Shown here piece after piece: positions 27,308 to 35,570 of a stretch of DNA of 64,000 bases. Position 1 is the first letter of the stretch. The number at the start of each line of letters is the position of its first letter. Under the pieces are notes generated by a model. It saw nothing but the letters and a program-made list of their open reading frames with translations. It made no database searches and was not told the origin of the DNA. Source of the stretch: Cytobacillus oceanisediminis (GTDB lineage Bacteria > Bacillota > Bacilli > Bacillales > Cytobacillaceae); contig NZ_VLKI01000004.1 of the NCBI RefSeq assembly GCF_007830235.1, positions 62,001-126,000 of the forward strand, given 5' to 3'. Position numbers and translations under genes: made by a program.

Positions 27308-27718
27308 ATGAAAAATCAAGCAACACCTTATTTAATGTTTGAAGGAAATGCAAAGGACGCTTTGGAATTTTACCGGGAAGTTTTTCAATGGGAGGTAACG
27401 GAACTCCAAACATATGGGGAAGCGGATTTTCCTACTCCGCCTAATGCTGACGATTTTATTATTCATGCAAAGCTGGAGAAAGATAACCTTCTCATTATGG
27501 TCTCAGATGCATTCCCTGGCCAGGGTGTGACAGTTGGGAATCATATCTCTTTAGTGCTTGAGTTTGAAAGTGAAGAAGAAATCCAATCCATTTATAATGC
27601 GATTACCAATAAAGGCACAGTATTAATGGAGCTTCAGGATACCTTTTGGGGTGCGAAATACGCGAAAGTGAAAGATCCGTTTGGTGTTATTTGGGATCTT
27701 AACTACACAACAAAATAA
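27308..27718 (+). CDS. VOC-superfamily protein, PhnB-like
   Basis: 136 residues from ATG 27308 (AGAAGGAG upstream; ATG 27266 is less likely). It has the PhnB-type start ATPYLMFEGNAKDALEFYREVF and end AKVKDPFGVIWDLNY. Glyoxalase/dioxygenase fold; the substrate cannot be named. Confidence 0.82.
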   Translation: MKNQATPYLMFEGNAKDALEFYREVFQWEVTELQTYGEADFPTPPNADDFIIHAKLEKDNLLIMVSDAFPGQGVTVGNHISLVLEFESEEEIQSIYNAITNKGTVLMELQDTFWGAKYAKVKDPFGVIWDLNYTTK

Positions 27719-27726
27719 ATACATAC

Positions 27727-27760
27727 AAAAAACCTGCAGAAACAATTCCTGCAGGTTTTT
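27727..27760. terminator. bidirectional terminator
   Basis: AAAAACCTGCAG / CTGCAGGTTTTT, between convergent genes. Confidence 0.9.
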
Positions 27761-27765
27761 ACGTA

Positions 27766-29280
27766 CTAAACTTTTCTTTTTGGAATCTTGCCAATCCCCA
27801 ATTCCCGTGCTTCTTTTTGCAGTGCCTTGATCAGGCTGAAGGTCATTAAAGCCATGATGACGGAAAAAGGAAGAGCAGCTGCAATCATCGTATTTTGCAA
27901 TGCCTGCAGTCCGCCTGAGTATAGGAGTACGAGTGAAATAGCGGAAAGCATGATTCCCCAGATGAACTTTATTCTATTCCCTGGATGATGTGAGCCATTA
28001 GTTGTCATCATTCCCAGTACATAAGTGCCCGAATCGGCAGATGTAATGAAAAAGGTACATATCAAGATGATCGCAATAATGGAAAGGAGCGTTCCTAATG
28101 GGAAATTGGCGAATACGCCAAACAGCGCTTCCTCAGTAGCCAGCTCAGAAATCTTCGCCACCCCATTGTGCTCCTGCATGATCGCTGAACCGCCAAAAGT
28201 GGCAAACCATAAAAATCCGATCAGGGACGGCACAAGCAATACCCCAAAGACAAACTCCCGGATGCTTCTTCCTTTTGAAACGCGTGCGATAAAGATGCCG
28301 ACAAATGGCGCCCAGGCAATCCACCACGCCCAGTAAAAAATCGTCCAGCCGTTAATCCATGCCCTTACATCATCATTTAACGGGGCAATCCGGAAACTCA
28401 TGCTCGGCAGATTTTGCAGATATGTACCAAGTGTATTTGTAAATAAATTCAAAATGAATAATGTCGGTCCGAGAAAAAATGTCAGTAAGAATAAGAGAAC
28501 CGCCAAAAGCATATTCAAATTACTGAGAATTTTAATGCCTTTGCCCAACCCTGTCCAAGCTGAAATCATAAATAAGACGGTTACAATCAGGACAATGATA
28601 ACCTGGACCGGAAAACTGACCGGAATGCCGAAAAGGTAGGAGAGCCCACCGTTTATTTGCATGGCCCCAAATCCCAGAGTAGTGGCAACACCCACTACAG
28701 TGGCGACAACAGCGATGACATCAACAACTTTTCCCACGGTGCCCTGTGTGCGATCTCCCAAAATCGGTTTAAGTGTAGCGCTAATTAAGCCTGGCTCGCC
28801 ATGGCGGAAGTTAAAATAGGCTAGTACAAGCGCCACAATGCCGTAAATGGCCCAGGCGTGAACTCCCCAGTGGAAATACGTGTACCGCATTGCATCCCGG
28901 ATTGCCTGGTCGGTACCTACTTCTCTGCCGGTAGGCGAGCCCACAGCATAATGGTAAATGGGTTCAGCCGCGCCCCAGAAAACGAGTCCGATTCCCATCC
29001 CTGCACTGAAAAGCATGGCGAACCAGGTAGGGCGGGAAAATTCAGGCTTATCATCCTGTTTGCCAAGCTTGATTTTTCCTAATGGGCTTATCAAAAAATA
29101 TAAGCACACGATCACGATAAAAGACACAAGCAGCAGATAATACCATCCGAAACTGTTGGTAATAAAGGTTTGTACATTGGATGTTACACGCTCCAGTGCC
29201 TCCGGAACAAAAACGCCAAATAAGACAAGCAATAATAAAATTCCCACTGATATGTAAAAAACAACTAAGTTTTTCTTCAC
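27766..29280 (-). CDS. opuD: glycine betaine transporter OpuD (BCCT family)
   Basis: About 504 residues from GTG 29280 (AAAGGGG 7 bases upstream; an upstream frame-open ATG adds 16 unlikely residues). Twelve TM segments. BCCT hallmarks are GMGIGLVFWGAAEPIYHY, the tryptophan-rich FYWAWWIAWAPFVGIFIAR in TM8, and FFITSADSGTYVLGM. This is a sodium-coupled osmoprotectant importer. Choline or carnitine specificity cannot be excluded. Confidence 0.9.
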   Translation of the reverse strand: MKKNLVVFYISVGILLLLVLFGVFVPEALERVTSNVQTFITNSFGWYYLLLVSFIVIVCLYFLISPLGKIKLGKQDDKPEFSRPTWFAMLFSAGMGIGLVFWGAAEPIYHYAVGSPTGREVGTDQAIRDAMRYTYFHWGVHAWAIYGIVALVLAYFNFRHGEPGLISATLKPILGDRTQGTVGKVVDVIAVVATVVGVATTLGFGAMQINGGLSYLFGIPVSFPVQVIIVLIVTVLFMISAWTGLGKGIKILSNLNMLLAVLLFLLTFFLGPTLFILNLFTNTLGTYLQNLPSMSFRIAPLNDDVRAWINGWTIFYWAWWIAWAPFVGIFIARVSKGRSIREFVFGVLLVPSLIGFLWFATFGGSAIMQEHNGVAKISELATEEALFGVFANFPLGTLLSIIAIILICTFFITSADSGTYVLGMMTTNGSHHPGNRIKFIWGIMLSAISLVLLYSGGLQALQNTMIAAALPFSVIMALMTFSLIKALQKEARELGIGKIPKRKV

Positions 29281-29433
29281 ATTGAATCCCCTTTCTGCAT
29301 AGACCGCTTCTTTTAGCATTGAATACATTTGATGGATTTATGCGAATGAAAAAGAAAATTAATCTTTTAGAAGGAAATTTTCCAAAACTGCAGAACTTTC
29401 CTAAAAGACGACCAGGCAAGGAGGTTAAAGAGA

Positions 29434-29895
29434 TTGTTAACATTATTCCGCTATAACTGGCAAGTGCGCGACGAGTGGTTTGAATGGTGCAGCCAGCTTT
29501 CCATTGAAGAGCTAAATGCAGAACGAACAGGGGGGATACGCAGCATTTTAAGAACACTTTTTCACATTGTGGATGTAGAATATAGCTGGATTTGTGCAGT
29601 ACAAGGAAAACAAGTAAAAGACCCGCTATTTTCAGATTATCAGACTTTGCAAAAAACAAAGGCGCTGTCTGATGAATACCGCGATGAATTGGAGAAATTT
29701 TTTCAGGAGGAATGGCCAGTACTTGATAATAAAAAGGTCACTCCCTGGTGGATGGAAGGTGAATTTTATAAAGAAGAAGTATTGCATCATGTTCTTGTCC
29801 ATGAAATCCATCATATCGGCCAGCTGTCTGTCTGGGCAAGGGAGCTGAATCTTGAACCGGTATCAGCCAATCTGTTAGGCCGGGAACTATACTGA
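29434..29895 (+). CDS. DinB-family protein
   Basis: 153 residues, DinB-like four-helix bundle with candidate metal histidines in TLFHIVDVEYSW and LVHEIHHIGQLSVWAREL. TTG start after AAGGAGG. Followed at 18 bases by a GNAT gene, so the pair may be co-transcribed. Confidence 0.85.
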   Translation: MLTLFRYNWQVRDEWFEWCSQLSIEELNAERTGGIRSILRTLFHIVDVEYSWICAVQGKQVKDPLFSDYQTLQKTKALSDEYRDELEKFFQEEWPVLDNKKVTPWWMEGEFYKEEVLHHVLVHEIHHIGQLSVWARELNLEPVSANLLGRELY

Positions 29896-29912
29896 TTAAG
29901 GGGAATGGAAGA

Positions 29913-30731
29913 ATGATTAGAAGGCTTACTGAACATGACCATGAAACTTGCTTCAGCTTTTTGAAGCAGCAGCCGGCCGAGAACCTGTTTATTATTGGGG
30001 ATATTGAGGCATACGGCTATGAAAAGGATTTTCAAAAGGTTTGGGGAGAATTTAATGAAAAAGGAGATCTCAAGGCTGTATTATTAAAATATGAGGAAAA
30101 TTACATACCATTTTCCACAGGAGACTTTGATGCCAAGGGCTTTGCGAACATTATGCTGGATGATGACAATTTTGGAATGATGTCCGGGCTGAAGGGTGTT
30201 ACCGGCAAAATCGAGCCATTTGTCAGCGGCCTTTTGAAAAGAAAACGGGAAACATACTATGCAAAGTGCACAAAATTAAATGCTATTGCAGATGATGTTG
30301 ATACGTCTGCCGTTATCCAGGCCGGCCCCGAAGATGCCGAAAACCTGGTAGAGCTACTGAACAGCATTCCGGAATTCAGCGATTCAACGATTAGGGTTGA
30401 GAGGAAGAGGCGCGGCCTGAAGGATGGCTCATCCCGTTCCTATTTTATTAATGAAGGTGGAAAGATGGTCAGTACTTCTTCGACAACCGCTGAAAATTCA
30501 CTTTCAGCAATGGTTGTCGGTGTAGCTACACTAGAAAGCTACAAGAAAAAAGGCTATGCCACACAATGCATGGTCAAACTTTGCAGGCAGCTTCTCGAGG
30601 ATAACAAGGAGTTATGCCTCTTTTACGATAACCCTGAAGCCGGTGCTATTTATAAGCGGATCGGCTTTGAAGATATCGGATGCTGGATGATGTATACGTT
30701 TGAAAAGATGGAAGCTAAAGTGATGTCCTGA
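29913..30731 (+). CDS. GNAT-family N-acetyltransferase (two-domain)
   Basis: 272 residues. The N-terminal half is degenerate and the C-terminal half holds the GNAT core (VVGVATLESYKKKGYATQCM and YDNPEAGAIYKRIGFED). Start ATG 29913 with GGGGAATGGAAG upstream. The substrate is unknown. Confidence 0.82.
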   Translation: MIRRLTEHDHETCFSFLKQQPAENLFIIGDIEAYGYEKDFQKVWGEFNEKGDLKAVLLKYEENYIPFSTGDFDAKGFANIMLDDDNFGMMSGLKGVTGKIEPFVSGLLKRKRETYYAKCTKLNAIADDVDTSAVIQAGPEDAENLVELLNSIPEFSDSTIRVERKRRGLKDGSSRSYFINEGGKMVSTSSTTAENSLSAMVVGVATLESYKKKGYATQCMVKLCRQLLEDNKELCLFYDNPEAGAIYKRIGFEDIGCWMMYTFEKMEAKVMS

Positions 30732-30895
30732 GATTAGGGTATCTTTTTTTCATATGCAAATACTTCAAAAAGTTTGTTAAATAGGACATAAATCACCGAA
30801 TTTTATATGGAAATACCATAAAATTGGTTACGAAACTGAACAGGGGATTGGGGATGCCTTGTTTCACTATCAAACATTTTATGGGAGGGGTATGG

Positions 30896-31441
30896 ATGTA
30901 CCAACAGATTGCCATGTATGCGACTGTTTTTTTTGTGTTTCTGCTGGCGCTGGCTTTTGCCTTTGTCTACGGTGAATCAAAGCGCAGTGCGGATTATGGT
31001 CCCATACAGAAAAAGGGGTATAAAATCAGGAAGTTCTACTTTCTCGGCCTTATTGCGATTATGGGCTTTGCCAGTGTTATGACGCTTGGAAGATTGCCAT
31101 ATGACCGACATCAGGCGGAAGCGACCGGGCTAAATGAAATAAAAACCGTAGAGGTTACTGGAATCCAATACGCCTGGGAGATGAGCGAGGATCAATTCCA
31201 GGTAGGCGACCAAGTTCAATTTAAAGTGACGGCAGACGATGTTACTCATGGATTTGGCTTGTATAATGAAAAAATGGAGCTTGTCGCCCAAACGCAGGCT
31301 ATGCCGGAGTATACAAATACCGTCTATTATACCTTTGAAGAACCTGGGACTTATCAAATACTCTGTCTTGAATATTGTTCAACTGGCCATCATGTAATGG
31401 TGAAAGAGATTGTTGTTGAACCGGAAGGGGGAAGCCTTTGA
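30896..31441 (+). CDS. heme-copper oxidase subunit II with Cu-A site
   Basis: 181 residues from ATG 30896 (GGGAGGGG 5 bases upstream; the open frame reaches back to 30824 without a ribosome site). Two TM helices (about 5-25 and 47-65) and a cupredoxin domain with a complete Cu-A ligand set: His118 (VTHGFG), Cys157, Glu159, Cys161, His165 and Met168 (CLEYCSTGHHVM). It should take electrons from a c-type cytochrome or quinol. The stop overlaps the start of subunit I. No heme-c motif is present. Confidence 0.88.
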   Translation: MYQQIAMYATVFFVFLLALAFAFVYGESKRSADYGPIQKKGYKIRKFYFLGLIAIMGFASVMTLGRLPYDRHQAEATGLNEIKTVEVTGIQYAWEMSEDQFQVGDQVQFKVTADDVTHGFGLYNEKMELVAQTQAMPEYTNTVYYTFEEPGTYQILCLEYCSTGHHVMVKEIVVEPEGGSL

Positions 31442-32907
31442 TGAATGAGAGCATCCACCCTTTGGCTAAGAAAACGATTGTATGGTATTTGGCCGCAGCA
31501 TCACTGGTTTTAATCCTGATGATGGTTTTTGGTGTCATCATGCTTATGAATCAGGGGAATATGATCAGCATAACCCCCCAGTGGTTTTATAAAATAATGA
31601 CTGCACACGGAACAGGGATGGTTGGGATTTCTGCATTGGGCGGTACAGCTATATTGTGGTATTTCCTGTCCAGATACGTCAAACTGAATCCTGCCATTCT
31701 GATATTAAACTTTGCTCTTTTCTTCATTGGGGTTGCCATGGTTCTGATTGCTATATTCGTCTTTCATTTTTCAGATGGCTGGACGTTTTTATATCCGCTT
31801 CCTTCCCAATCGGCCAAACTTTATGGGGCAGCAGGGGCGTTATTCTTCTTATCAGGCATGCTGATCCTGGGCATTGGCTTTTTAATTCTCTATATGTATT
31901 TGGCTGCAAGGCTGACAAAGGTTTATGGAGGACTTGGCAAGGCGCTCGGATGGGATATCATCTTCAGAGGGAAAGAAGGCAATGGACCGCCCGCAGCCGT
32001 AGTGGCAACAGCCATGGTCATCATCACCAACTCGACGGCTCTTCTGGCAGGGGCAACGGTGCTCGTCGCCTCACTTCTGAATATTATAAACCCGGCAATT
32101 ACAATGGACCCGATGCTTGCAAAGCACTTAACTTACGCATTTGGCCATATCTTCGCCAACTGCACGATATATATGGCTGTTATTGCCGTTTATGAAGTCC
32201 TCTCTGAATATACAAGACGGCCATGGAAATCGAATAAGATCTTTTTGATTGCCTGGAACTGCTCCACTCTTTTTACCTTAATGATTTATACCCATCATCT
32301 GTTGATGGACTTTGCGGTACCCAAATGGATGCTCATCATCGGGCAAGTCTTTTCCTATGCCAACGGCCTGCCCGTTATGGTCGTTACCGCCTATGGAGCA
32401 TTGATGATTGTCTATCGATCGCGAATGAAATGGGATTTTGCCTCAAGCCTGTTCTTTCTTTCGATGTTTGGCTGGGTGGCAGGAGCAATCCCCGCGATCA
32501 TCGATGCGACCATTGTTGTCAATCATGTGATGCATAATACAAAATGGGTTCCCGGCCATTTTCATACGTATATGGGAATGGGCTTGATCGCGATGATCAT
32601 CGGTTTTATGTATTACTTTAATAAAACCGAAGGCAATCAAAAGCATACGAGCATCGATACGTTTAGCATCGCTCTATACTTTTCCTTTTTTGCAGGTCTC
32701 GTCGGTTCATTTTTGTATGCAGGTGGAATCGGTGCGCCGAGGAGATGGGCCGAGCACTTGCCGCAATGGGTATTATCTGACCAGGTGGGGGCTGTCAGTG
32801 GAATTTTTATTGTGCTGGCTGCGATTATCTTCACCGCAAGGTTTTTCGCTGGCTTAAGAAGTGTCAGATCCAAGGTTCATTATAATAAAAAATCGGCGGC
32901 TAGCTGA
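31441..32907 (+). CDS. heme-copper oxidase superfamily subunit I, possible nitric oxide reductase
   Basis: 488 residues, about 12-13 TM helices. All six metal-ligand histidines are visible: His56 and His375 (low-spin heme), His236, His285 and His286 (Cu-B or Fe-B), and His373 (high-spin heme). The residue four after His236, where oxygen-reducing A- and B-type oxidases have the cross-linked Tyr, is Asn240 (FGHIFANCT). Loss of that Tyr is characteristic of NO-reducing branches, some of which pair with a Cu-A subunit II as here. Usually annotated as cytochrome c oxidase subunit I. No subunit III/IV or heme-O/A synthase gene is adjacent. Confidence 0.85.
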   Translation: MNESIHPLAKKTIVWYLAAASLVLILMMVFGVIMLMNQGNMISITPQWFYKIMTAHGTGMVGISALGGTAILWYFLSRYVKLNPAILILNFALFFIGVAMVLIAIFVFHFSDGWTFLYPLPSQSAKLYGAAGALFFLSGMLILGIGFLILYMYLAARLTKVYGGLGKALGWDIIFRGKEGNGPPAAVVATAMVIITNSTALLAGATVLVASLLNIINPAITMDPMLAKHLTYAFGHIFANCTIYMAVIAVYEVLSEYTRRPWKSNKIFLIAWNCSTLFTLMIYTHHLLMDFAVPKWMLIIGQVFSYANGLPVMVVTAYGALMIVYRSRMKWDFASSLFFLSMFGWVAGAIPAIIDATIVVNHVMHNTKWVPGHFHTYMGMGLIAMIIGFMYYFNKTEGNQKHTSIDTFSIALYFSFFAGLVGSFLYAGGIGAPRRWAEHLPQWVLSDQVGAVSGIFIVLAAIIFTARFFAGLRSVRSKVHYNKKSAAS

Positions 32908-32965
32908 TTAAAGGCGTCTGCCGGGGAAACAGCAGTATTTTTTGGAGACATCTGCACTATAAAAT

Positions 32966-32993
32966 AGAGCCGGACCTGTGGAGGCCCGGCTCT
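32966..32993. terminator. hairpin between convergent genes
   Basis: AGAGCCGG / CCGGCTCT stem; the T-runs are weak, so termination may be partial. Confidence 0.6.
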
Positions 32994-32997
32994 AACT

Positions 32998-33954
32998 TTA
33001 GTTTCGCATAATAATATAAATCAAGTAAATGATATAAGCTGCTGCAAGGAAGCTGCCTTCATATTTTCCTACTGCATAGTGGGTTCTAGAGAAAGCCAGC
33101 AGCACAATTGTCAGCAGAATCATGATCGTTATATCCACTACAATTTTCGGATCAACGCCCAGCGGAGTAATCGTTGCTGCCGCACCAAGTACAAAGAGAA
33201 TATTAAATATATTGCTTCCAACAATGTTCCCGAGTGCAATCTCACTTTGCTTTTTAATCGCTGCTGTAATGGAGGTGACCAATTCGGGAAGGGAGGTACC
33301 CACTGCCACAATCGTCAAGCCAACGAGTGTTTCGCTCATTCCCAACGAAACTGCAATCTCGGTGCTGCTTCTGACCACCAAATCTCCGCCAAAAATGATC
33401 GCTGCCAGGCCGGCCAGCGTAATCAGAATTTGCTTCGTCCATATGGAGCCACTCGTTTTTACTTCCTCATCTGGCGTATTGGTTCTGCTTTTTCTCGCCA
33501 CTTCAAACAAATAATACATGAATACGGTAAAAATCAAGAGCAGAATCAGCCCATCACCGCGCGTCACAATGTCTTTGCTAACATCCTCCAATACTCTGTC
33601 ACTGATAAAAATCATCAAAGCTGTGCTCGCCAGCAAGGTAAAAGGAATCTCTTTTCGGATCGTCTCGCTTTCCACCTGCAGAGGATTGATTATCGCTGTA
33701 ATCCCAACCACGAGCGTAATATTAAAAATATTGCTCCCAATTACATTGCCAAGTGCCACGTCCGCATTGCCATTCAGCGCCGCCAAAATACTGACCGTCG
33801 CTTCCGGCGAACTCGTACCAAACGCCACAATGGTCAAACCAATCAAAAGCGGAGAAATCTTCAAGAAACCGGCAATTTTCGAAGCTCCCTCTACAAAGAA
33901 GTTCGCCCCTGCAATCAGGAGGGCAAATCCTATGATTAAAAGAATGTATGTCAA
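32998..33954 (-). CDS. calcium/sodium antiporter (CaCA family, YrbG-like)
   Basis: 318 residues, ten TM segments in two inverted halves, each with the alpha-repeat signature (GNVIGSNIFNI and GNIVGSNIFNILFV) and the paired VAFGTSSPE / VAVGTSLPELV motifs. It exchanges cytosolic calcium for sodium or protons. ATG 33954 is the only start, since an in-frame TAA lies just upstream; GGAGGTG is rather far (about 15 bases). Confidence 0.88.
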   Translation of the reverse strand: MTYILLIIGFALLIAGANFFVEGASKIAGFLKISPLLIGLTIVAFGTSSPEATVSILAALNGNADVALGNVIGSNIFNITLVVGITAIINPLQVESETIRKEIPFTLLASTALMIFISDRVLEDVSKDIVTRGDGLILLLIFTVFMYYLFEVARKSRTNTPDEEVKTSGSIWTKQILITLAGLAAIIFGGDLVVRSSTEIAVSLGMSETLVGLTIVAVGTSLPELVTSITAAIKKQSEIALGNIVGSNIFNILFVLGAAATITPLGVDPKIVVDITIMILLTIVLLAFSRTHYAVGKYEGSFLAAAYIIYLIYIIMRN

Positions 33955-34024
33955 GGTTTTAAGGCACCTCCATTTTTTACTATGATTATCCTATTATGGA
34001 TGGATTTTCACTGTCATTCAAGTT

Positions 34025-34282
34025 TTAGCTTTTTTGATAATGTTTCATTCTGAATAATGGCCGCCATGGTTTTGACGGCGGACAGTCATCTTTTATTTGG
34101 TTGGTTTCCTTGCTCAACTCCTCAAACCACTCCCAATTCTCCCCGCCATCCTTGCTATTCACAAACTCCTGGCGGAAGGAAAGTCCTGATATCAGACAAT
34201 AAGCCTTTTTGAAGCATAATGCCCATCCGAGTATTAGGAACAGAACGATCACAATGATCTGTGTAATCACAAGCCCCATCAT
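34025..34282 (-). CDS. small single-TM protein, N-terminus DUF3784-like
   Basis: 85 residues. AGGAGG lies 8 bases before the ATG. One TM helix (about 5-22) followed by KKAYCLISGLSFRQE resembles the start of DUF3784 proteins, but the remaining 45 residues (acidic, then basic and Pro-rich) do not. It is either a divergent member or a frameshifted one. Confidence 0.55.
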   Translation of the reverse strand: MMGLVITQIIVIVLFLILGWALCFKKAYCLISGLSFRQEFVNSKDGGENWEWFEELSKETNQIKDDCPPSKPWRPLFRMKHYQKS

Positions 34283-34420
34283 GGAAAAAACCTCCTAACA
34301 TGCTATTACTATCCTTACGAATGAAACAGCGCGGTTTAGATCCATTTTTTGATATAATAATAAGGTATTATATTTTTGTCTTAGCCGAATAAGGCATAAA
34401 AATAAGAAACTGCAGGGAAA

Positions 34421-34535
34421 GTGGTTCATCAAAGCGAAAAGTTGCACGCGAAATCCAGAAGATTGAACCCAAAACTCGAAAAGTTGAACACAAATTTCCG
34501 AAAGTAATTCATATATTCCAGAAAAGTGACTCAAT
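34421..34535. repeat. phased 20-22 bp tandem repeat array (GTGGTTCAT/GTTGCACG type)
   Basis: Unit starts: GTGGTTCATC 34421, GTTGCACGCG 34441, GATTGAACCC 34461, GTTGAACACA 34483, GTAATTCATA 34504 and GTGACTCAAT 34526 (steps 20, 20, 22, 21, 22). The first two units are the two alternating unit types of the larger array at 50673-50830. It lies directly upstream of the small membrane protein gene at 34571. Confidence 0.7.
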
Positions 34536-34570
34536 AAGGTTCTATATCCTATAAAAGGAGGTTTGACACA

Positions 34571-34795
34571 TTGAAAAATAAAAATATTCTATTTTACATC
34601 TTGCTAGCGTTACTGCTTACTACTGTCATCAGCATTGTGCTGGGCTATCATACTTTCGGTTTTACAGTTGGCTTTATATTTGCCTTTCTTTCTCTAGCGA
34701 CAGGCTATTTTTATTCCATGAAAAACCGGGAATATATGCACCAAAATTATCATGCCGATTATGTTGACCGCTTAAAAAATAATAAAAAAATATAA
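34571..34795 (+). CDS. small two-TM membrane protein, unknown function
   Basis: 74 residues with two hydrophobic helices (about 7-27 and 32-50) and a charged C-terminal tail rich in Tyr, His, Asn and Lys. TTG start with AAAGGAGG 9 bases upstream. No family recognised. Confidence 0.65.
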   Translation: MKNKNILFYILLALLLTTVISIVLGYHTFGFTVGFIFAFLSLATGYFYSMKNREYMHQNYHADYVDRLKNNKKI

Positions 34796-34866
34796 CAGAA
34801 ATATCCTGCTGGCATTCAGCACTTCTCTATTATATGCTTAATAAAAACAAATAGAGGAGGCTGGCC

Positions 34867-35475
34867 ATGAGAAACCAGGAAAAAATGGGATTGCTGCTGG
34901 ATGTGGAGACGACGGGACTTGGGCCGAATTCCGATGAAATCATAGAATTGGCTTTGAAGCTTTTTTCTTATCGTGCTGATACAGGAGAGATCCTTGATAT
35001 CAAGGACAAGGACTCTTTTTTAAGAGAACCAATCAGCAAATCTGCGAAAAACAATTACAGCCGCGCTTTCAGAGTTCATGGGATTCCCTATGAAGCCGTC
35101 AGCGGGAAAAGCTTTGATGATATTAAAATAAAAAAATACTTCTATCATGCAGATGCCGCATTTGCGCATAATGCTTCCTTTGACAGAAGCTTTTTGTACC
35201 GGATGTATCCCGAAGATGTTAATGAATTAAAGTGGTATTGCACGATGAGAAGCGTCCCGTGGAAGGACTACGGTTTTACAAACAGTAAGCTGCTGACTCT
35301 TCTTCAGTCCCACCAGATTGCGGACAGTCAAACGCACCGGGCGATGGATGATATTACATACCTGCTGGAACTGCTGAAAAAAACAAATCCAAACGGGCAT
35401 CTGTATATGCGTGATGTCCTTACCAAAGGTCCAATGAGAAAATATCAGCCTGCAGCACAGGACAGGCTAGGATAA
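34867..35475 (+). CDS. DEDDh 3'-5' exonuclease (PolC/DnaQ-like)
   Basis: 202 residues. ExoI motif LLDVETTGLG, ExoII AFAHNASFDRSFL and ExoIII THRAMDDITYLLEL give the DEDDh set. A stand-alone exonuclease of the DNA polymerase III epsilon type; it may act in repair or RNA/DNA trimming. GAGGAGG precedes the ATG. Confidence 0.87.
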   Translation: MRNQEKMGLLLDVETTGLGPNSDEIIELALKLFSYRADTGEILDIKDKDSFLREPISKSAKNNYSRAFRVHGIPYEAVSGKSFDDIKIKKYFYHADAAFAHNASFDRSFLYRMYPEDVNELKWYCTMRSVPWKDYGFTNSKLLTLLQSHQIADSQTHRAMDDITYLLELLKKTNPNGHLYMRDVLTKGPMRKYQPAAQDRLG

Positions 35476-35479
35476 AATA

Positions 35480-35501
35480 TTCAATCAAACGTTTGATTGA
35501 A
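35480..35501. repeat. 22 bp perfect palindrome, copy 2
   Basis: Same palindrome as at 12819, here extended by one further matched A/T pair (35479-35502). It lies just after the exonuclease stop and before the convergent terminator. Confidence 0.7.
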
Positions 35502-35531
35502 TTGCTCTCCATGCTTGATATATATATACAA

Positions 35532-35568
35532 CAAAAAGAGTGCAGCTCATTCGAGCTGGCACTCTTTT
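35532..35568. terminator. bidirectional terminator
   Basis: AAAAGAGTG / CACTCTTTT outer stem with inner AGCTC / GAGCT, serving the convergent exonuclease and kinase genes. Confidence 0.88.
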
Positions 35569-35570
35569 CA

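Noticed and set aside
33079..33939. 286-residue plus-strand frame opposite the Ca/Na antiporter
   Set aside because: Antisense shadow of a clearly conserved gene; composition rich in Asn, His, Arg and Cys, with no ribosome site.
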